A stretch of 64,000 nt of DNA from an uncultured delta proteobacterium (GCA_903911145.1 CAIWCD010000013.1:427201-491200), one strand, 5' to 3'. Counted from the first letter of the stretch, positions 27,786 to 38,410 are shown. The notes: generated by a model not told the origin, from the sequence alone. Made by a program: numbers and translations.

Positions 27786-28628
27786 CTACGCGAGCGGCTC
27801 GCCGAGCTTGATGGGCGTGCCCGCGACGATCTTCGCAGAGAGAGTAAACGCGGGATGGAAGAGCAGCACGACCGTCGAGCCCATTTCGAACATCGCGAGC
27901 TCGCCGCCCTTCTCGACGTGCACCGGTACCTCGAGCGTCTTGCGCTCGACGAGGCGCGTGCGGCGCAGGTTGGTCACGACGTCGGCGTAGAGCGCGCGGA
28001 TGCGACCCACATTGGTCGCGCCGACCTTCACCACGCAGCACGGGCCGCGCGCTGTCTCGATGAAGGTCGAAAGGCGCTCGTTGACGCAGAAGAGCTTGTC
28101 GACGTTGCGCAGGCCCGACGCGTTGACCGGCCAGAGGTGTCCCGGCACCGCGGTGTAGCCGACGATCTCACCGGCAAGCGGCGAGTGGATGCGGTGATAG
28201 TTGTACGGCGCGAGATAGATGGTGACGTACGTGCCGCCCTCGAAGCGTCGCGCCATCTCGTCGGCGTCGGGACCGCCGAGCAGTTCGGGCAGCGTGTAGT
28301 TGCGGCCTTTCGCCTGCACCATTTTCCCCCCGGTGATGACGCCGCACTCGCCGACCGTGCCATCGACAGGCGAGACCGGCAGCGACTCTCCCGGAGCGAT
28401 CGGACGCAGGCCAGGCTTGAGCCGGCGCGTGAAGAACTCGGTGAACGTCGGGTACTCCTCGGGAGGAAGCTCCGACTCGCTGGCGTCGACACCGTAGGCC
28501 GCGACGAAGCGGCGGATCGCGAATCGCACGAGAGGAGATGGCCCCGGAATGCGGCACGCGGCGCCGACTGCGCGGCTGAGTGCGTTCTTGGGAAGCAGAG
28601 AGAGGAGTGTGTGCGAGAGCTCGGACAT
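27786..28628 (-). CDS. psd: Phosphatidylserine decarboxylase
   Basis: Makes phosphatidylethanolamine from phosphatidylserine at the inner membrane. 280 residues. The autocleavage site appears as MGST (Ser251 becomes the pyruvoyl group), against the common LGST. Other family stretches: SPVDGTVGE, YLAPYNYHRIHSPLAGEIVG, LFCVNER, and VKVGATNVGRI. It lies in the same direction upstream of hisS, separated by 86 bases, so a separate promoter for hisS is likely. Confidence 0.95.
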   Translation of the reverse strand: MSELSHTLLSLLPKNALSRAVGAACRIPGPSPLVRFAIRRFVAAYGVDASESELPPEEYPTFTEFFTRRLKPGLRPIAPGESLPVSPVDGTVGECGVITGGKMVQAKGRNYTLPELLGGPDADEMARRFEGGTYVTIYLAPYNYHRIHSPLAGEIVGYTAVPGHLWPVNASGLRNVDKLFCVNERLSTFIETARGPCCVVKVGATNVGRIRALYADVVTNLRRTRLVERKTLEVPVHVEKGGELAMFEMGSTVVLLFHPAFTLSAKIVAGTPIKLGEPLA

Positions 28629-28763
28629 GGGGTGCGGGGGTTAGCAGAGAGGGGCGGGCGAGACAACGGGCGCGCGCGCTGGACTTTTGGAGTTTCGAGA
28701 AAAACGCGGACCGCACAGATCGCCGAGACGACCTGCGCGTTGTGAGGGGCAGGAGGAAACACC

Positions 28764-29780
28764 ATGGACCGCACGACCGCCGCCGCCCTCGCCTTTCTTC
28801 TCACCACTGCCTGCGCCACCACGAGCGAGGCCGCCATGCTGCGCACGCAGACGGGACCCTACGAACTGCAGGTCCTCGTCGACGGCCAGCCCGCGCGCAG
28901 CTTCTCGCAGACCGGCGAGACGTGGGTGCTCGGACAGCTCGGCGCGCGCTACACGCTGCGCGTGCAGAACCGCTCGGGGCGGCGCATCGAGGCAGTCGTG
29001 AGCGTGGACGGCCGCGACGTCATCGACGGGCTTCCCGGAGATGTGCAGAAGCGCGGCTATCTCGTGCCGGCATACGGCTCGGTCGACATCGACGGGTGGC
29101 GCATCTCGCAGGCGCAGGCGGCGGCGTTCCGCTTCTCGGCCGTCTCCAATTCCTACGCGGCCCGCACTGGGAGCGGTCGGGAAGTCGGCGTGATCGGAGT
29201 GGCCGTGTTTGAAGAGCGCGCGCCGCGGCCGGTCGCGCGAATCGCGGAGAGTCCAGCGCCCGGGCCGCAGTCGTGCTGCAGCAACTTCGGTGGAGGCGCG
29301 GGGGAGATGGCGCAGCCGTCGCGCTCGGCCAGGCTGGATGCGGCGCCGCGCGATCTCGCGAAGAGCGAAGAGCCGCGGATGCCCTCTCCGGCCCCTGCCG
29401 CGGCGCCGCCTTCGCAACCGAGGGATCAGGACTCGTCGCTGCGCGCGGACATGGACGAGGCAGGGGGCAACGCGGGCGCCGGTGCGCTCGGGTCGATGAG
29501 CGCTCGTTCGGAGGCCAAGAGCGCCGCGCCGCGCAACCGGCCCGGACTCGGCACTGAGTATGGAGAGGCGGTGAACTCGCGCATCGTCGAGGTCTCCTTC
29601 GAGCGCGGGTCGACCCGCCCCTCGACGGTGATTGGCTGCCGCTACAACGACCGTTCAGGTCTCATCGCGCTCGGCATCGACGTCGATGGAATGCGTGAGC
29701 AGACTGCGCGCCTCTCCGCAGACCCCTTCCCGACAGTCGATCGCGGATTCGCCGCGCCGCCGCCCGGATGGCAGCGCTGA
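28764..29780 (+). CDS. Exported protein of unknown function
   Basis: 338 residues from ATG. An N-terminal signal sequence (TTAAALAFLLTTACATTSEA) is followed by a beta-rich domain (about 30-150: GPYELQVLVDGQPARSFSQT, LRVQNRSGRRIEAVVSVDGR). A Pro/Ala/Ser-rich disordered middle comes next (about 165-255). The C-terminal segment contains FERGSTRPSTVIGCRYNDRSGLI. A Cys lies in the signal region, but the lipobox is poor, so a lipoprotein is doubtful. No family recognised. Confidence 0.75.
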   Translation: MDRTTAAALAFLLTTACATTSEAAMLRTQTGPYELQVLVDGQPARSFSQTGETWVLGQLGARYTLRVQNRSGRRIEAVVSVDGRDVIDGLPGDVQKRGYLVPAYGSVDIDGWRISQAQAAAFRFSAVSNSYAARTGSGREVGVIGVAVFEERAPRPVARIAESPAPGPQSCCSNFGGGAGEMAQPSRSARLDAAPRDLAKSEEPRMPSPAPAAAPPSQPRDQDSSLRADMDEAGGNAGAGALGSMSARSEAKSAAPRNRPGLGTEYGEAVNSRIVEVSFERGSTRPSTVIGCRYNDRSGLIALGIDVDGMREQTARLSADPFPTVDRGFAAPPPGWQR

Positions 29781-29822
29781 GCAGCACGCTGCCTCTTCAC
29801 GCGAAGGTTGAGCAGCACCACG

Positions 29823-29855
29823 CCGCCGCCAGCGCCCTTACTGGGCTGGCGGCGG
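29823..29855. terminator. Hairpin between convergent genes
   Basis: Perfect 11-bp arms CCGCCGCCAGC (29823-29833) and GCTGGCGGCGG (29845-29855). The right part overlaps the last codons of the - strand lipoprotein gene. No T-tract. It may serve as a shared end signal. Confidence 0.4.
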
Positions 29856-30719
29856 TGTCGCGTCGTTGACCGGTGCAGCAACCGTTGGAGGCGGTGGCGC
29901 CTGCGGAGTCGCGTCTTGCTCCTTCGCGACATTGGGAACCGTCGGAGTCGCCGCGGCGGTGGAGGGCGTGGTCAGCGGAGCAGAGGCGCGCGCGGCGTTC
30001 GTCTGCGCTGCGACACCAGAAGCAACACCAGCGTCCGCGGCCGCGCCAGGAGCGGTCTCGGCGACTTTCTCGAACTTCACATCGCTCGCAGGAATGCGCC
30101 GATAGATCCGTCCATCGAGTGCGAGCACCACCTGGTTCACAAAGCCCGGGAGCTTGCTGCGGCAGGTCGGATCCTCGGCCAGCTTGTAGGTCGTGCCTGT
30201 CTTGCCGCCGCCCTCCTCGCGAAACGGCGCGTTCGCCACCAGGCAGCCGCCCGAGGCCTTGTTGATCTCGGCAATCGACGCGCCAGGTCCATACGGATCG
30301 CTGTCCGCCGCGCCCGCATCCTCTCCCGCAGCCGCTGCCGGCGCCGCCGGAACTGCCGCCGCGAGAATCTGCGAGGTGTTGATCGCAATCGTCCGCTGCA
30401 CCGCGGCCAGTTCGCGCGCGTGCGCGTCTCGCGCAAGCTTCGCCTCGATCCTCCCCTTCTCGATGCGCGCAAGCAGCTCGTGCGCAGGCTGCGCGCTCAC
30501 CGAATCCGCCTCGACCTTCGAGAGCTCGGCGACCGCGTCGTCCATGTGTGGATCGAGATAGGCCTCATCCATCCTGGCCAGATAGAGCTCGCTGTGGATT
30601 GCCGCGCCGCGATCGAAGTGCTCGCTCGGTCCCTTCGGCCGCTTGTGGCAAGCGCTTCCCATGAGGAGCGAAATCAGCCCCACCATCCGCACTGCCTGCA
30701 CCGTTCGCTGCGTCGCCAA
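29838..30719 (-). CDS. Putative lipoprotein of unknown function
   Basis: 293 residues. Lipobox-like LLMGSAC near residue 24 gives a likely acylated Cys. A helical N-terminal part follows (AHELLARIEKGRIEAKLARDAHA). A central domain contains two Cys (GGCLVANAPF and DPTCRSKLPGF) and a strand VVLALDGRIYRRI. The C-terminus is a long Ala/Pro/Thr-rich tail. No family recognised. Divergent from the membrane-anchored gene at 30835. Confidence 0.75.
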   Translation of the reverse strand: MATQRTVQAVRMVGLISLLMGSACHKRPKGPSEHFDRGAAIHSELYLARMDEAYLDPHMDDAVAELSKVEADSVSAQPAHELLARIEKGRIEAKLARDAHARELAAVQRTIAINTSQILAAAVPAAPAAAAGEDAGAADSDPYGPGASIAEINKASGGCLVANAPFREEGGGKTGTTYKLAEDPTCRSKLPGFVNQVVLALDGRIYRRIPASDVKFEKVAETAPGAAADAGVASGVAAQTNAARASAPLTTPSTAAATPTVPNVAKEQDATPQAPPPPTVAAPVNDATPPPAQ

Positions 30720-30834
30720 AGGTCAACCCTCCTCTGCAATCAAAGGCGCGCGGAAGCTAGCACGCCAGCCGACCGATGGCCCTTTTCCAACCCGCATGAT
30801 GAATCGGACCACTTCCGAGCTGAGGGATCACGAC

Positions 30835-31704
30835 ATGCGCCTCATCAAATACGCCCTGCCCATGCTGTTCATCGCCGGTGTCGCGCTCTTCGCGTCGCGC
30901 GCGTGGACCGAAGCCGATGACATCTCCAAGCGGCAGCTCGCGGTCGAGCACTCCCGCAGCCAGTTCATTCAGCACGAGGCGCTGGTCCGCGGAGCCGATG
31001 ACGCGCGCTACGCCGACGAGCAGCACCAGTTGTTGCGCTCCTGGTTCGCCGAGCAGACCGAACTGGGCAATCGCTGGCCGTCGCAGCGCGCGAACGCGGC
31101 CCCGTTCATCCCGCCCGCGCCCAAGGTGAAGGGCGGCGATCTGCACGAGTACGAGGAGCTCGCCGCCTCGACGATCGGCACATGGCGCGAAGGCAAGTTC
31201 GATCTGGTCCACAGCGGGCTGGCGGGTGGATTGCGCTTCGATGTGCTGCGGGTCGCGCGCATCGCGGGCCAGCCGAAGCTTGCGGTGGACGTCGCGGTGT
31301 GGGGTGCGCCCGAGGAGCTGGAGGTCGAGGAGAGCAAGGAGCCGAACGGCCACGGCCAGCAGCACGCCTCGGTCCCGATCTCGTTCCACGGCCTCTCGAT
31401 CAAGTTCTACGACGAGAAGGGCAAGGAGATTGCTGGCATGCCTCTCGAGGGCGAGCCGAGCCTGCGACTCGACATTCCCGAGCGCCTCGTGCACGACGCG
31501 CCCCCCGGTGTGGTCGTGCTGCGCTACGAGCCCGGCCTCTTCCCGCGCGAGCCGGCGATGGTTGAGTGGACGCTCTCGGCCGCCGTGCGCACGGTCACCG
31601 GAGACAATCGCCCGCTGACGATGACGTTCAAGACCCACCTCGATCCGGCCTGGTCGATCGCGGCTGGGCAGGCGTGGGGCGGCAAGGAAATCGAAGCGCA
31701 GTAG
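30835..31704 (+). CDS. Membrane-anchored exported protein of unknown function
   Basis: 289 residues from the ATG at 30835, chosen for the GAGGG site 9-13 bases upstream and a membrane segment right after it (YALPMLFIAGVALFASRAW). Upstream in-frame starts would overlap the divergent gene. The rest is a helical region (about 30-75) and a beta-rich domain (VDVAVWGAPEELEVE, SFHGLSIKFYDEKGKEI, MVEWTLSAAVRT). No family recognised; probably anchored in the inner membrane facing the periplasm. Confidence 0.75.
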   Translation: MRLIKYALPMLFIAGVALFASRAWTEADDISKRQLAVEHSRSQFIQHEALVRGADDARYADEQHQLLRSWFAEQTELGNRWPSQRANAAPFIPPAPKVKGGDLHEYEELAASTIGTWREGKFDLVHSGLAGGLRFDVLRVARIAGQPKLAVDVAVWGAPEELEVEESKEPNGHGQQHASVPISFHGLSIKFYDEKGKEIAGMPLEGEPSLRLDIPERLVHDAPPGVVVLRYEPGLFPREPAMVEWTLSAAVRTVTGDNRPLTMTFKTHLDPAWSIAAGQAWGGKEIEAQ

Positions 31705-31726
31705 TCGCGCATTCGATCGGGCGCGC

Positions 31727-32953
31727 TCAGAATTCTCCGCTGAGCGCGACGGCACCACCGCCGGGAACCACGACGGGCGCTGCGTTCAACTCCGCGCTCT
31801 GCTTGCGAGAGAGAACGACATCCGAGATCAGCATCGCTGCGCCCGCGAGCGCGAGCGCGCCGCTGATGCCGAAGACGATGCGCGTGTTCCGCACTTCGTT
31901 CTCTTTGTTCGTCAGCATCTGCTGCGCTGTGTTCGGATTCGGCGTTCCAGCCAGATACAGATTCAGCGTGGACGCGTCTGCGTTGACCTCGAGCTGCATC
32001 GCAGTCGCAATGCCGACCGCGATCACACCCGCGCCCAGCGCGGACCAGCCCGCGATCCTGAGCCACGGGCCGCGCTCAGGTTGCACAAGCGTCGCGGCGA
32101 CCGGAGCGGTGACGACCGGAACTGGTGCTGCCGACTCGGTCGCGCGCAGATAGGCGACGCCGGCCAACTCGCCGTGAGGAAGATCGACGTCGGCCTTCGT
32201 CGTCTGATCGAAACGCACTTCGACGAAGAGGGAGGCATCGTGAAATCCCTCTTTCGTCACACGGACGGCGCGCCTGCCCGGCTCGATCCCATCCACCGAA
32301 TGCGCGAGAGGAAGATCGGCCACCAACTTGCCGTCGACGAAAAGATGCGCTCCCCGCGCATCGCTCTGCGCAACCGGCACGGGCGGCCCATTGCCGGCGG
32401 AGGTCTGCACCAGCCGCACTTCGAGCCGTCCGACGAATCTCGCCGGTGCGAGAAGCTCGACTGCCGCTGCGTGCAGAACCTGGATGACCAACTCCTGGCG
32501 GCCTGCAACCGGATGCGTGATGCGCCGGACCTCTTTGCCAGTGCGCGCGTCGACGAGCTTGAGATCGACGAGGACGTCCTCGCCGAGCGCGCTCACCGTG
32601 CCGGAGACAAACTGCTTCGCGCCCGCCTTGCTCGCCGCATCGGCAGCGCAGGCCGGACGCGCCAGACAGTCGCTCTCATGCGCGCGCTCCACGATTGCCG
32701 CGACGTCGCCCGGCTGGATGATCGTCAACTCGGGCAGAGAGGCCGCTTCATTGCGCAGCGTCGTCTCGAGAGCAGTCGCTTCGTTGGCGGGAACCCCGAG
32801 TGAGCGCAGAGGGAACAGCACCGTCGGGATCGCCGCTGGCGTCGATGCGATCGCGCGCGGAGTCGACTTTGCCTCCGGGGCCGCGAGCGCGAGCGGCGTC
32901 CACACGAAGCAAGTGATGCCAAGAAGTGCGGCTCGTCGCCATGGTGCGTGCAT
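31727..32953 (-). CDS. Exported PEGA-domain protein with C-terminal membrane helices
   Basis: 408 residues from the ATG at 32953, followed by a signal peptide (AALLGITCFVWTPLALA). Residues about 40-170 resemble the TolB-N/GTPase-like fold of myxobacterial lipoproteins (VLFPLRSLGVPANEATAL, KQFVSGTVSALGEDVLVDL). About 190-270 is PEGA-like (GAHLFVDGKLVADLP, GRRAVRVTKEGFHD). Two hydrophobic segments near the end (AGWSALGAGVIAVGIATAM and FGISGALALAGAAMLISDV) suggest membrane anchoring. Role unknown, probably envelope structure. Confidence 0.8.
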   Translation of the reverse strand: MHAPWRRAALLGITCFVWTPLALAAPEAKSTPRAIASTPAAIPTVLFPLRSLGVPANEATALETTLRNEAASLPELTIIQPGDVAAIVERAHESDCLARPACAADAASKAGAKQFVSGTVSALGEDVLVDLKLVDARTGKEVRRITHPVAGRQELVIQVLHAAAVELLAPARFVGRLEVRLVQTSAGNGPPVPVAQSDARGAHLFVDGKLVADLPLAHSVDGIEPGRRAVRVTKEGFHDASLFVEVRFDQTTKADVDLPHGELAGVAYLRATESAAPVPVVTAPVAATLVQPERGPWLRIAGWSALGAGVIAVGIATAMQLEVNADASTLNLYLAGTPNPNTAQQMLTNKENEVRNTRIVFGISGALALAGAAMLISDVVLSRKQSAELNAAPVVVPGGGAVALSGEF

Positions 32954-33057
32954 GGCGCGCACTATCGTGAGAGTCGCCCCACTTCTCAAGTCCGCTCACC
33001 CGCTGTTCACCTCGGCCCCCAGAACGCAGACGCGTTTGCTGCTACGTTCCCGCGCCT

Positions 33058-33864
33058 ATGTGCCGCCTCTTTGGCTCCCGCTCACAAGAGCCCGAACGCG
33101 CCGCTCGCGAGTTGGTGCGCGCCGAAAATGCCCTCCGGGTTCAGAGCGTGGCGCATCCGGACGGCTGGGGAATTGGTTGGTACACCAATGATTCGCCACA
33201 CGTCGTGCGCTCGGTCGAACCGGCCCACGCGGACCTGCGCTTCACAGAAGAGAGCGAGTTGCTGCACGCGCAGACGGTGATCGCGCACGTGCGCAAGGCC
33301 AGCATCGGCCGCATCGCGTTCGAGAACACCCATCCGTTTCAGCTCGGGCGGTGGCTCTTCGTGCACAACGGAACCATCCCGAACTGGGAGCGCTGCTGCG
33401 CTGCGATCGACGAGCAGCTTGAGCCATCGGTGCGGCGCGCGCTCGTGGGAGAGACGGACAGCGAAAGGTGCGCGGCGCTTTTCTTCTCGCTGCTTGCGCG
33501 GCGCTGCGATCCGCAGGACGCGCCTTTCGCCGAGACGGTCTTTGCTCTGCGCCAGACTGTGGCGCTCGTCCGTTCTGCCTCCGAGCCGAATGCACAGGAG
33601 GCGGCAAGCACGACGTTCCTGCTCACCGATGGGCGAGCCATGGTCGCGTGTCGCCGAGGGAGGACGCTGCATGCGTGCGTGCCCGCGCCAGGAGCGGACG
33701 GGCGCGTCGCGTGGCTTGCGCTCTCGAGCGAACATCCGCACGGGAACGCAGAAGCGGGCACGGCTGGGCATCGCGGCAACTGGATTCCCCTCGAAGAAGA
33801 CAGCTGGATCGGTGTCGATGCGGACCTGCGGCTGCACCGCGGATCGCTCGACCACGCAGAGTGA
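33058..33864 (+). CDS. Class II glutamine amidotransferase (YafJ-like)
   Basis: 268 residues. Cys2 directly after the initiator Met is the N-terminal nucleophile. Family stretches: AHPDGWGIGWY, VIAHVRKASIG, ENTHPFQLGRWLFVHNGTI. Releases ammonia from glutamine or a related amide; the acceptor is not known. It meets the converging tsaE gene end to end. Confidence 0.93.
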   Translation: MCRLFGSRSQEPERAARELVRAENALRVQSVAHPDGWGIGWYTNDSPHVVRSVEPAHADLRFTEESELLHAQTVIAHVRKASIGRIAFENTHPFQLGRWLFVHNGTIPNWERCCAAIDEQLEPSVRRALVGETDSERCAALFFSLLARRCDPQDAPFAETVFALRQTVALVRSASEPNAQEAASTTFLLTDGRAMVACRRGRTLHACVPAPGADGRVAWLALSSEHPHGNAEAGTAGHRGNWIPLEEDSWIGVDADLRLHRGSLDHAE

Positions 33865-34371
33865 TCAGCGCTTCGTGCGGCGAATCGCGCGCGGCTTCAA
33901 TGACCTCAGCAAAGCATCGCGGAGCCGCTCACTGCGCGGCCCAACCGCATCGAGCGTGAGTTTGCGGGAGGTCGCGCCCGCATGCGCAAACGAGAGGTCG
34001 AGGCGCTCGCGCGGGAGAGCATCGCCGGCGCGCTCGGGCCACTCGCAGAGCGCAGCGACCGGTTCGGCGAGGAGATCATCGAACCCGATCGCGAAGAGTT
34101 CGGCGGCGCTCGAGAGACGATAGAGATCGAGGTGCAGCAAGGGCACGCGGCCGCCGCGATAGACGTTGGCGAGCGCGAACGTCGGCGAGCCTGCGCGCTC
34201 CTCATCAGGAACGAGCGCGCCCTCTGCGACTGCGCGAGCGAAGAGCGTCTTGCCCGCGCCCAGCGTGCCCCGCAGCGCGACGAAGTCGTACGGTTCGAGC
34301 AGCGCGCCGAGTGCGCGACCGAGGCGGCGCGTGGCGAGCGGAGAGCGAAGAAGAAGCTCCTCGCCCATCAC
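33865..34371 (-). CDS. tsaE: tRNA N6-threonylcarbamoyladenosine ATPase
   Basis: Works with TsaB and TsaD to make t6A37 on ANN-reading tRNAs. 168 residues. Walker A is GTLGAGKT (35-42), followed by GSPTFALANVY and LLHLDLYRL typical of the family. Start is GTG 34371 (GTGA overlap with nnr) or the ATG one codon on. Last gene of the pdxJ-nnr-tsaE unit. Confidence 0.95.
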   Translation of the reverse strand: MMGEELLLRSPLATRRLGRALGALLEPYDFVALRGTLGAGKTLFARAVAEGALVPDEERAGSPTFALANVYRGGRVPLLHLDLYRLSSAAELFAIGFDDLLAEPVAALCEWPERAGDALPRERLDLSFAHAGATSRKLTLDAVGPRSERLRDALLRSLKPRAIRRTKR

Positions 34372-36065
34372 CCGAGCCGCGTAAGCGCTGGCTGCGCGAG
34401 ACGGTGGAGCACGCGGCCGAGACCGATGCGCGAGAGATCGCTGGCGACCATGCCGATCTCTCCTTGCTCGGCTGCGACTGCATCGCCAGCGAGCGCGTGG
34501 AGCAGGACCGCAAGCTGCGCGCGCTCGAAGGTGCTGCCTGCACCGCTGCGACGCGCGAGCAGCGCCGCGGTGATGCCCGTGAGCACGTCGCCGGATCCAG
34601 CCGTCGCCATACCGGGATTTCCTGCGCCGCAGATCGCGAGCGCACCGAATGGAGCGGCGACAACTGTGCGCGAGCCCTTGAGCACAATGATCGACGAGAA
34701 GCGCAAAGCCGCGCGGGACGCGGCCGCGAGACGATCCGACTCGATCAGCTCAATCGACTCGCCGGTCAGACGCGAGAACTCCATCACGTGCGGCGTCAGC
34801 ACCGGGCGCTGCGATGGACGACCGCACCAACTGCTGATCTGATCGCGATGTTCAGCGAGCGCGTTGAGCGCGTCGGCGTCGAGGATGCACGAGATGCTCG
34901 GGTCGAGTTCAGCGAGCAGAGCGCCGAACAGCGGCCCGGTCTCGCTTCCGCGCGCAATGCCCGGGCCCGCGCAGAGAGCGGTCTTGCCGCGAAGCGCACG
35001 ACGCAACGCAGGAAGATCGGAGAGCGAAAGCGGCGCACCCGGATCGCCAAGTGGCGCGGGAAGCGGCGCGCCCATCACCTCGGGAATGCCCGGCAGGACA
35101 CGTTCGAGAACTTCCGGTCGGGCGCAGAGCGTGACGAGGCCCGCACCTGCGCGCATCGCCGCTTCACAGACGAGCGCCGCTGCACCCGACTTCTCGAGAG
35201 AACCCGCGATCGCGAGCACATGTCCGAAGTTCTGCTTGTGCGCCGTCTGCGCGCGAGGCTCGAGCATGCGTCGCGCCCACGCTTCGTCGAGAAGTTCGCA
35301 GAACGAACCATCGAGCTGCGCCTCGAGGGCGCGCGGCAAACCGATCGGCGCGACGGAAATCCGGCCCGCGCAGCTCGTGCCGGGATGGAGATAGAGGCCG
35401 CGCTTGGGGAGATGAAACGTGACGGTCACGTCGGCGTGAGCGACGTGGATGGGCGTGAGCGCGCCGCTGTCGGCGTCGAGGCCGCTGGGGACGTCGACAG
35501 AGATGAGCCGCGCCCCGCGCGCACTTGCGCGATTGAGCTGCTCGATCGCGCGCGCCTCTTCGCCGGCTGGATTGCGCGACAGACCGCTGCCGAAGACCGC
35601 ATCGATCACCGCATCGCCCTGCGACAGAATCGCAAAGCGGCCACCAGCGCGGCCCAGCTCATCGAGCGACAAGGTGCGCCCGCCGCTTGCCTGCCATGCC
35701 ATCGCAGCGGAGTGCGCATCGCCGCGCAGCTGCGCGAGAGGAGTTGTCGCGATGCAGACGACCTCTTCGGATTCCAGACTTTCCGCGAGCGAGAGTTCCG
35801 CCGCCGCACCATCGGCTTGCGCCAACGCATCTGCCGACCGCTCTGGCGGCGCTCTGCGTGATTCGCGGATGATCCGCGCCGCGACATATCCGTCGCCGCC
35901 GTTGTTGCCCGGGCCGCAGAAGATCGCGACGCGCGCTGCAGGCTGCGCGAGGAGTTCCCGTGCCACTGCCGCGCCCGCGCTCTCCATCAACACGCGCGTC
36001 GGCAGTTGCGCCTCGACTGCGAAGCGATCGAGCGCGCGCTGCTCCGCGGCGGTGATGAGCCTCAT
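34368..36065 (-). CDS. nnr: Bifunctional NAD(P)H-hydrate epimerase / ADP-dependent dehydratase
   Basis: Repairs damaged NAD(P)H hydrates. 565 residues, the usual length for the fused form. N-terminal epimerase (YjeF_N) with [16 protein letters not shown] and [13 protein letters not shown]-terminal dehydratase (carbohydrate-kinase fold) with [31 protein letters not shown], and the catalytic [16 protein letters not shown]. Start overlaps the pdxJ stop (ATGA). In related genomes acpS often lies between pdxJ and nnr; it is absent here. Confidence 0.95.
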   Translation of the reverse strand: MRLITAAEQRALDRFAVEAQLPTRVLMESAGAAVARELLAQPAARVAIFCGPGNNGGDGYVAARIIRESRRAPPERSADALAQADGAAAELSLAESLESEEVVCIATTPLAQLRGDAHSAAMAWQASGGRTLSLDELGRAGGRFAILSQGDAVIDAVFGSGLSRNPAGEEARAIEQLNRASARGARLISVDVPSGLDADSGALTPIHVAHADVTVTFHLPKRGLYLHPGTSCAGRISVAPIGLPRALEAQLDGSFCELLDEAWARRMLEPRAQTAHKQNFGHVLAIAGSLEKSGAAALVCEAAMRAGAGLVTLCARPEVLERVLPGIPEVMGAPLPAPLGDPGAPLSLSDLPALRRALRGKTALCAGPGIARGSETGPLFGALLAELDPSISCILDADALNALAEHRDQISSWCGRPSQRPVLTPHVMEFSRLTGESIELIESDRLAAASRAALRFSSIIVLKGSRTVVAAPFGALAICGAGNPGMATAGSGDVLTGITAALLARRSGAGSTFERAQLAVLLHALAGDAVAAEQGEIGMVASDLSRIGLGRVLHRLAQPALTRLG

Positions 36066-36772
36066 CCGATCAGTTCCTTCATGTCGCGCACCGCGTTCTC
36101 GAGGCCGACGAGGAGCGCGCGGCAGACGATCGAGTAGCCGATGTTCAGCTCGGTGATCTCTGCGATCTCGAGGATGGGCTTGACGTTCCAGTAGTCCAGA
36201 CCATGTCCCGCAGCGACCCGCAGCCCGAGCTTCGCCGCAGCCTTCGCGCCGCGCACCAACCGCGCGAGCTCCTTCTTGCGCGCGCTCGCGCTCTTCGCCT
36301 CGCAGTAGCTTCCCGTGTGCAGCTCAACCGCCGTCGCACCCGCGCGCTTCGACGCTTCAATCTGCGCAATCTCGGGATCGATGAAGAGCGATACTTCGAT
36401 CTCCGCGGCCTGCAGCGCCTTCGTCACGCGCGCGATCGCCGCGCGCTGGCCGACCACATCGAGGCCCCCCTCGGTGGTCAGCTCCTCGCGCTTCTCCGGC
36501 ACGAGCGTGACAGTGTCGGGCTTCTCGCGCAGCGCGATCGCAAGCATCGCGTCGGTCGCGGCCATTTCGAGATTGAGCGCGCCGTTCACGGTCTGGCGCA
36601 GCAGCGAGAGATCGCGCTCGTTGACGTGGCGGCGATCTTCGCGAACGTGCAGCGTGATCTGCTCCGCGCCGCCGAGCTCCGCGAGCGCTGCTGCAGCGAC
36701 TGGATCGGGATAGCGGCCGCGCCGCGCCTGACGAAGCGTCGCCACATGATCGATGTTCACACCGAGCCGCAT
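36062..36772 (-). CDS. pdxJ: Pyridoxine 5'-phosphate synthase
   Basis: Condenses 1-deoxyxylulose 5-phosphate with the serine-derived amino-acetone phosphate to give PNP (vitamin B6, DXP-dependent route). 236 residues, TIM barrel. Family stretches: [20 protein letters not shown]-equivalent [55 protein letters not shown], and [12 protein letters not shown]. Translationally coupled to nnr. Confidence 0.97.
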   Translation of the reverse strand: MRLGVNIDHVATLRQARRGRYPDPVAAAALAELGGAEQITLHVREDRRHVNERDLSLLRQTVNGALNLEMAATDAMLAIALREKPDTVTLVPEKREELTTEGGLDVVGQRAAIARVTKALQAAEIEVSLFIDPEIAQIEASKRAGATAVELHTGSYCEAKSASARKKELARLVRGAKAAAKLGLRVAAGHGLDYWNVKPILEIAEITELNIGYSIVCRALLVGLENAVRDMKELIG

Positions 36773-36825
36773 GGCGACACCTCTGTGCGCGTGAAGCTGC
36801 GCGAATGGATGCGAATTGAAGCTGG

Positions 36826-38172
36826 CTAGAGCGCGAACTGCGCCGCTTCGATCAGCTCGCGCACGCGGTGCAGAAAGCCGTTGCCAGTCACGCCGTCGAT
36901 CACGCGGTGGTCGTACGAGAGCGTCAGATACATCATCGGGCGGATGACGATCGCGTCCTGGTTGTCGACCGTGCGCACGACCGCGCGCTTGACGATCTCA
37001 CCCATGCGCAGGATGCCGACCTGCGGCTGGTTGATGATCGCCGCGCCGAAGAGATTTCCCTTCAGGCCCGGATTGGAGACGGTGAACGAGCCGCCGGAGA
37101 GTTCATCGGCGGTCACTTTTCCGCTGCGTCCACGAGCCGCGAGATCGTCGATCGCGCGCGCGAGTCCGAGCACGCTCTTCTCATTGGCGCGGCGGATGAC
37201 GGGCACGAGCAGGCCCTTCTCCGTCTCGACCGCAACGCCGAGGTTCACGTCCTTGCGCACGATCAGCGACTCGTCTTGCACCACCGCGTTGAGGCGCGGG
37301 AACTCGGCGAGCGCCTGCACCGTCGCGCGGCAGATCCCGACGAGGAAGCTCGGCGCCTTGCCGCCCGTCTCCTTCGCCTTCTTCCACTCTTCACGCAGGC
37401 GGGAGAGGTTGGTCATGTCGACCTCGGCCGTGCAGGGCACATGCGGCGAGGTCGCCTTCGAGTAGACCATGTGCTCGGCGATGAGGCGCCGACGCTGGTC
37501 GAACGGGAGGACTTGATCGCCTTCCTTCGGTGCGTACCGCGGCGGCTTGTAGACACGCAGAGTCAGTGCGATGGGGCCGGGACCGTAGTTCGGCGAGGGA
37601 GGCGGAGGAAGCGTGCGCTGCGGCGCTGCGGTCTGCGAACTCATCGGCGGCGGAGGCTGGCTCGCGAGCGGCGCGACAGGAACAGGCGCTGCAGCGCTGT
37701 CGATGTGCGCGAAGACATCGGCCTTGGTGATGCGGCCGCCGGGGCCCGTCCCTTGTACGCGACCGAGATCGAGTCCGTGCTCCTGCGCGACGTTGCGCGC
37801 GACGGGGCTGGCGTCGGGTGCGCCGCTCGCGTGGGAGTCAGCGGCAGGCACGGCCAGCGCGACGGGAGCAGCAGCAGGCGCGACCGCCGCCGGAGTTGCC
37901 GAGATGGGAGCAGTGGCGCTCGACGCAGCACCGCCCGCGTCGAGAGTGCAGAGCAGACCACCGACCGGAATCACCGCGCCCTCGGCAGCAGAGATGGCGC
38001 CGACCACGCCACTCGACGGAGAGGGGATCTCGGTGTTCGCTTTGTCGGTCGCGACCTCGACGAGCGATTCGTCTCGAGCAACGCTCTGTCCGGGCTTGAC
38101 CAGCCAGCGGACGATGGTTCCTTCGACGACGGACTCCCCGAGCTGCGGCATCAACACTTGGGTGGCTGGCAT
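36826..38172 (-). CDS. Dihydrolipoamide acyltransferase (E2 of a 2-oxo acid dehydrogenase)
   Basis: 448 residues. N-terminal lipoyl domain with lipoate-accepting Lys44 in VATDKANTE; Ala/Pro linker; peripheral-subunit-binding domain about 118-155 ([31 protein letters not shown]); second Pro-rich linker; catalytic acyltransferase domain from about 225 with His422 and Asp426 in YDHRVIDG. The E1 and E3 genes are not adjacent, so whether it serves pyruvate, 2-oxoglutarate or branched-chain acids is undecided. The single lipoyl domain and EIPSP pattern lean to a branched-chain or oxoglutarate type. Confidence 0.92.
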   Translation of the reverse strand: MPATQVLMPQLGESVVEGTIVRWLVKPGQSVARDESLVEVATDKANTEIPSPSSGVVGAISAAEGAVIPVGGLLCTLDAGGAASSATAPISATPAAVAPAAAPVALAVPAADSHASGAPDASPVARNVAQEHGLDLGRVQGTGPGGRITKADVFAHIDSAAAPVPVAPLASQPPPPMSSQTAAPQRTLPPPPSPNYGPGPIALTLRVYKPPRYAPKEGDQVLPFDQRRRLIAEHMVYSKATSPHVPCTAEVDMTNLSRLREEWKKAKETGGKAPSFLVGICRATVQALAEFPRLNAVVQDESLIVRKDVNLGVAVETEKGLLVPVIRRANEKSVLGLARAIDDLAARGRSGKVTADELSGGSFTVSNPGLKGNLFGAAIINQPQVGILRMGEIVKRAVVRTVDNQDAIVIRPMMYLTLSYDHRVIDGVTGNGFLHRVRELIEAAQFAL

Positions 38173-38410
38173 GGGGCGGTTTACCTAGCGCCCGAGGCCC
38201 CGCGAGTCAACGAATGCGGTCGCGAAGCGAATCGAGCACAACCGCACGGACGCAGACGCCGATTACTGGTGAACGCGCGCGGCCTCGTCGATGATGCGCG
38301 TCGTGTCCACTGGCAGCGAGCGCGCGAGCGCCGACCCATCCCGCGGCGATGTTGGCGCTGCAGCAGTCCCGACCGCTCCTGGCGCGGCCGCGCGCTCCGA
38401 TCGCATCCGC

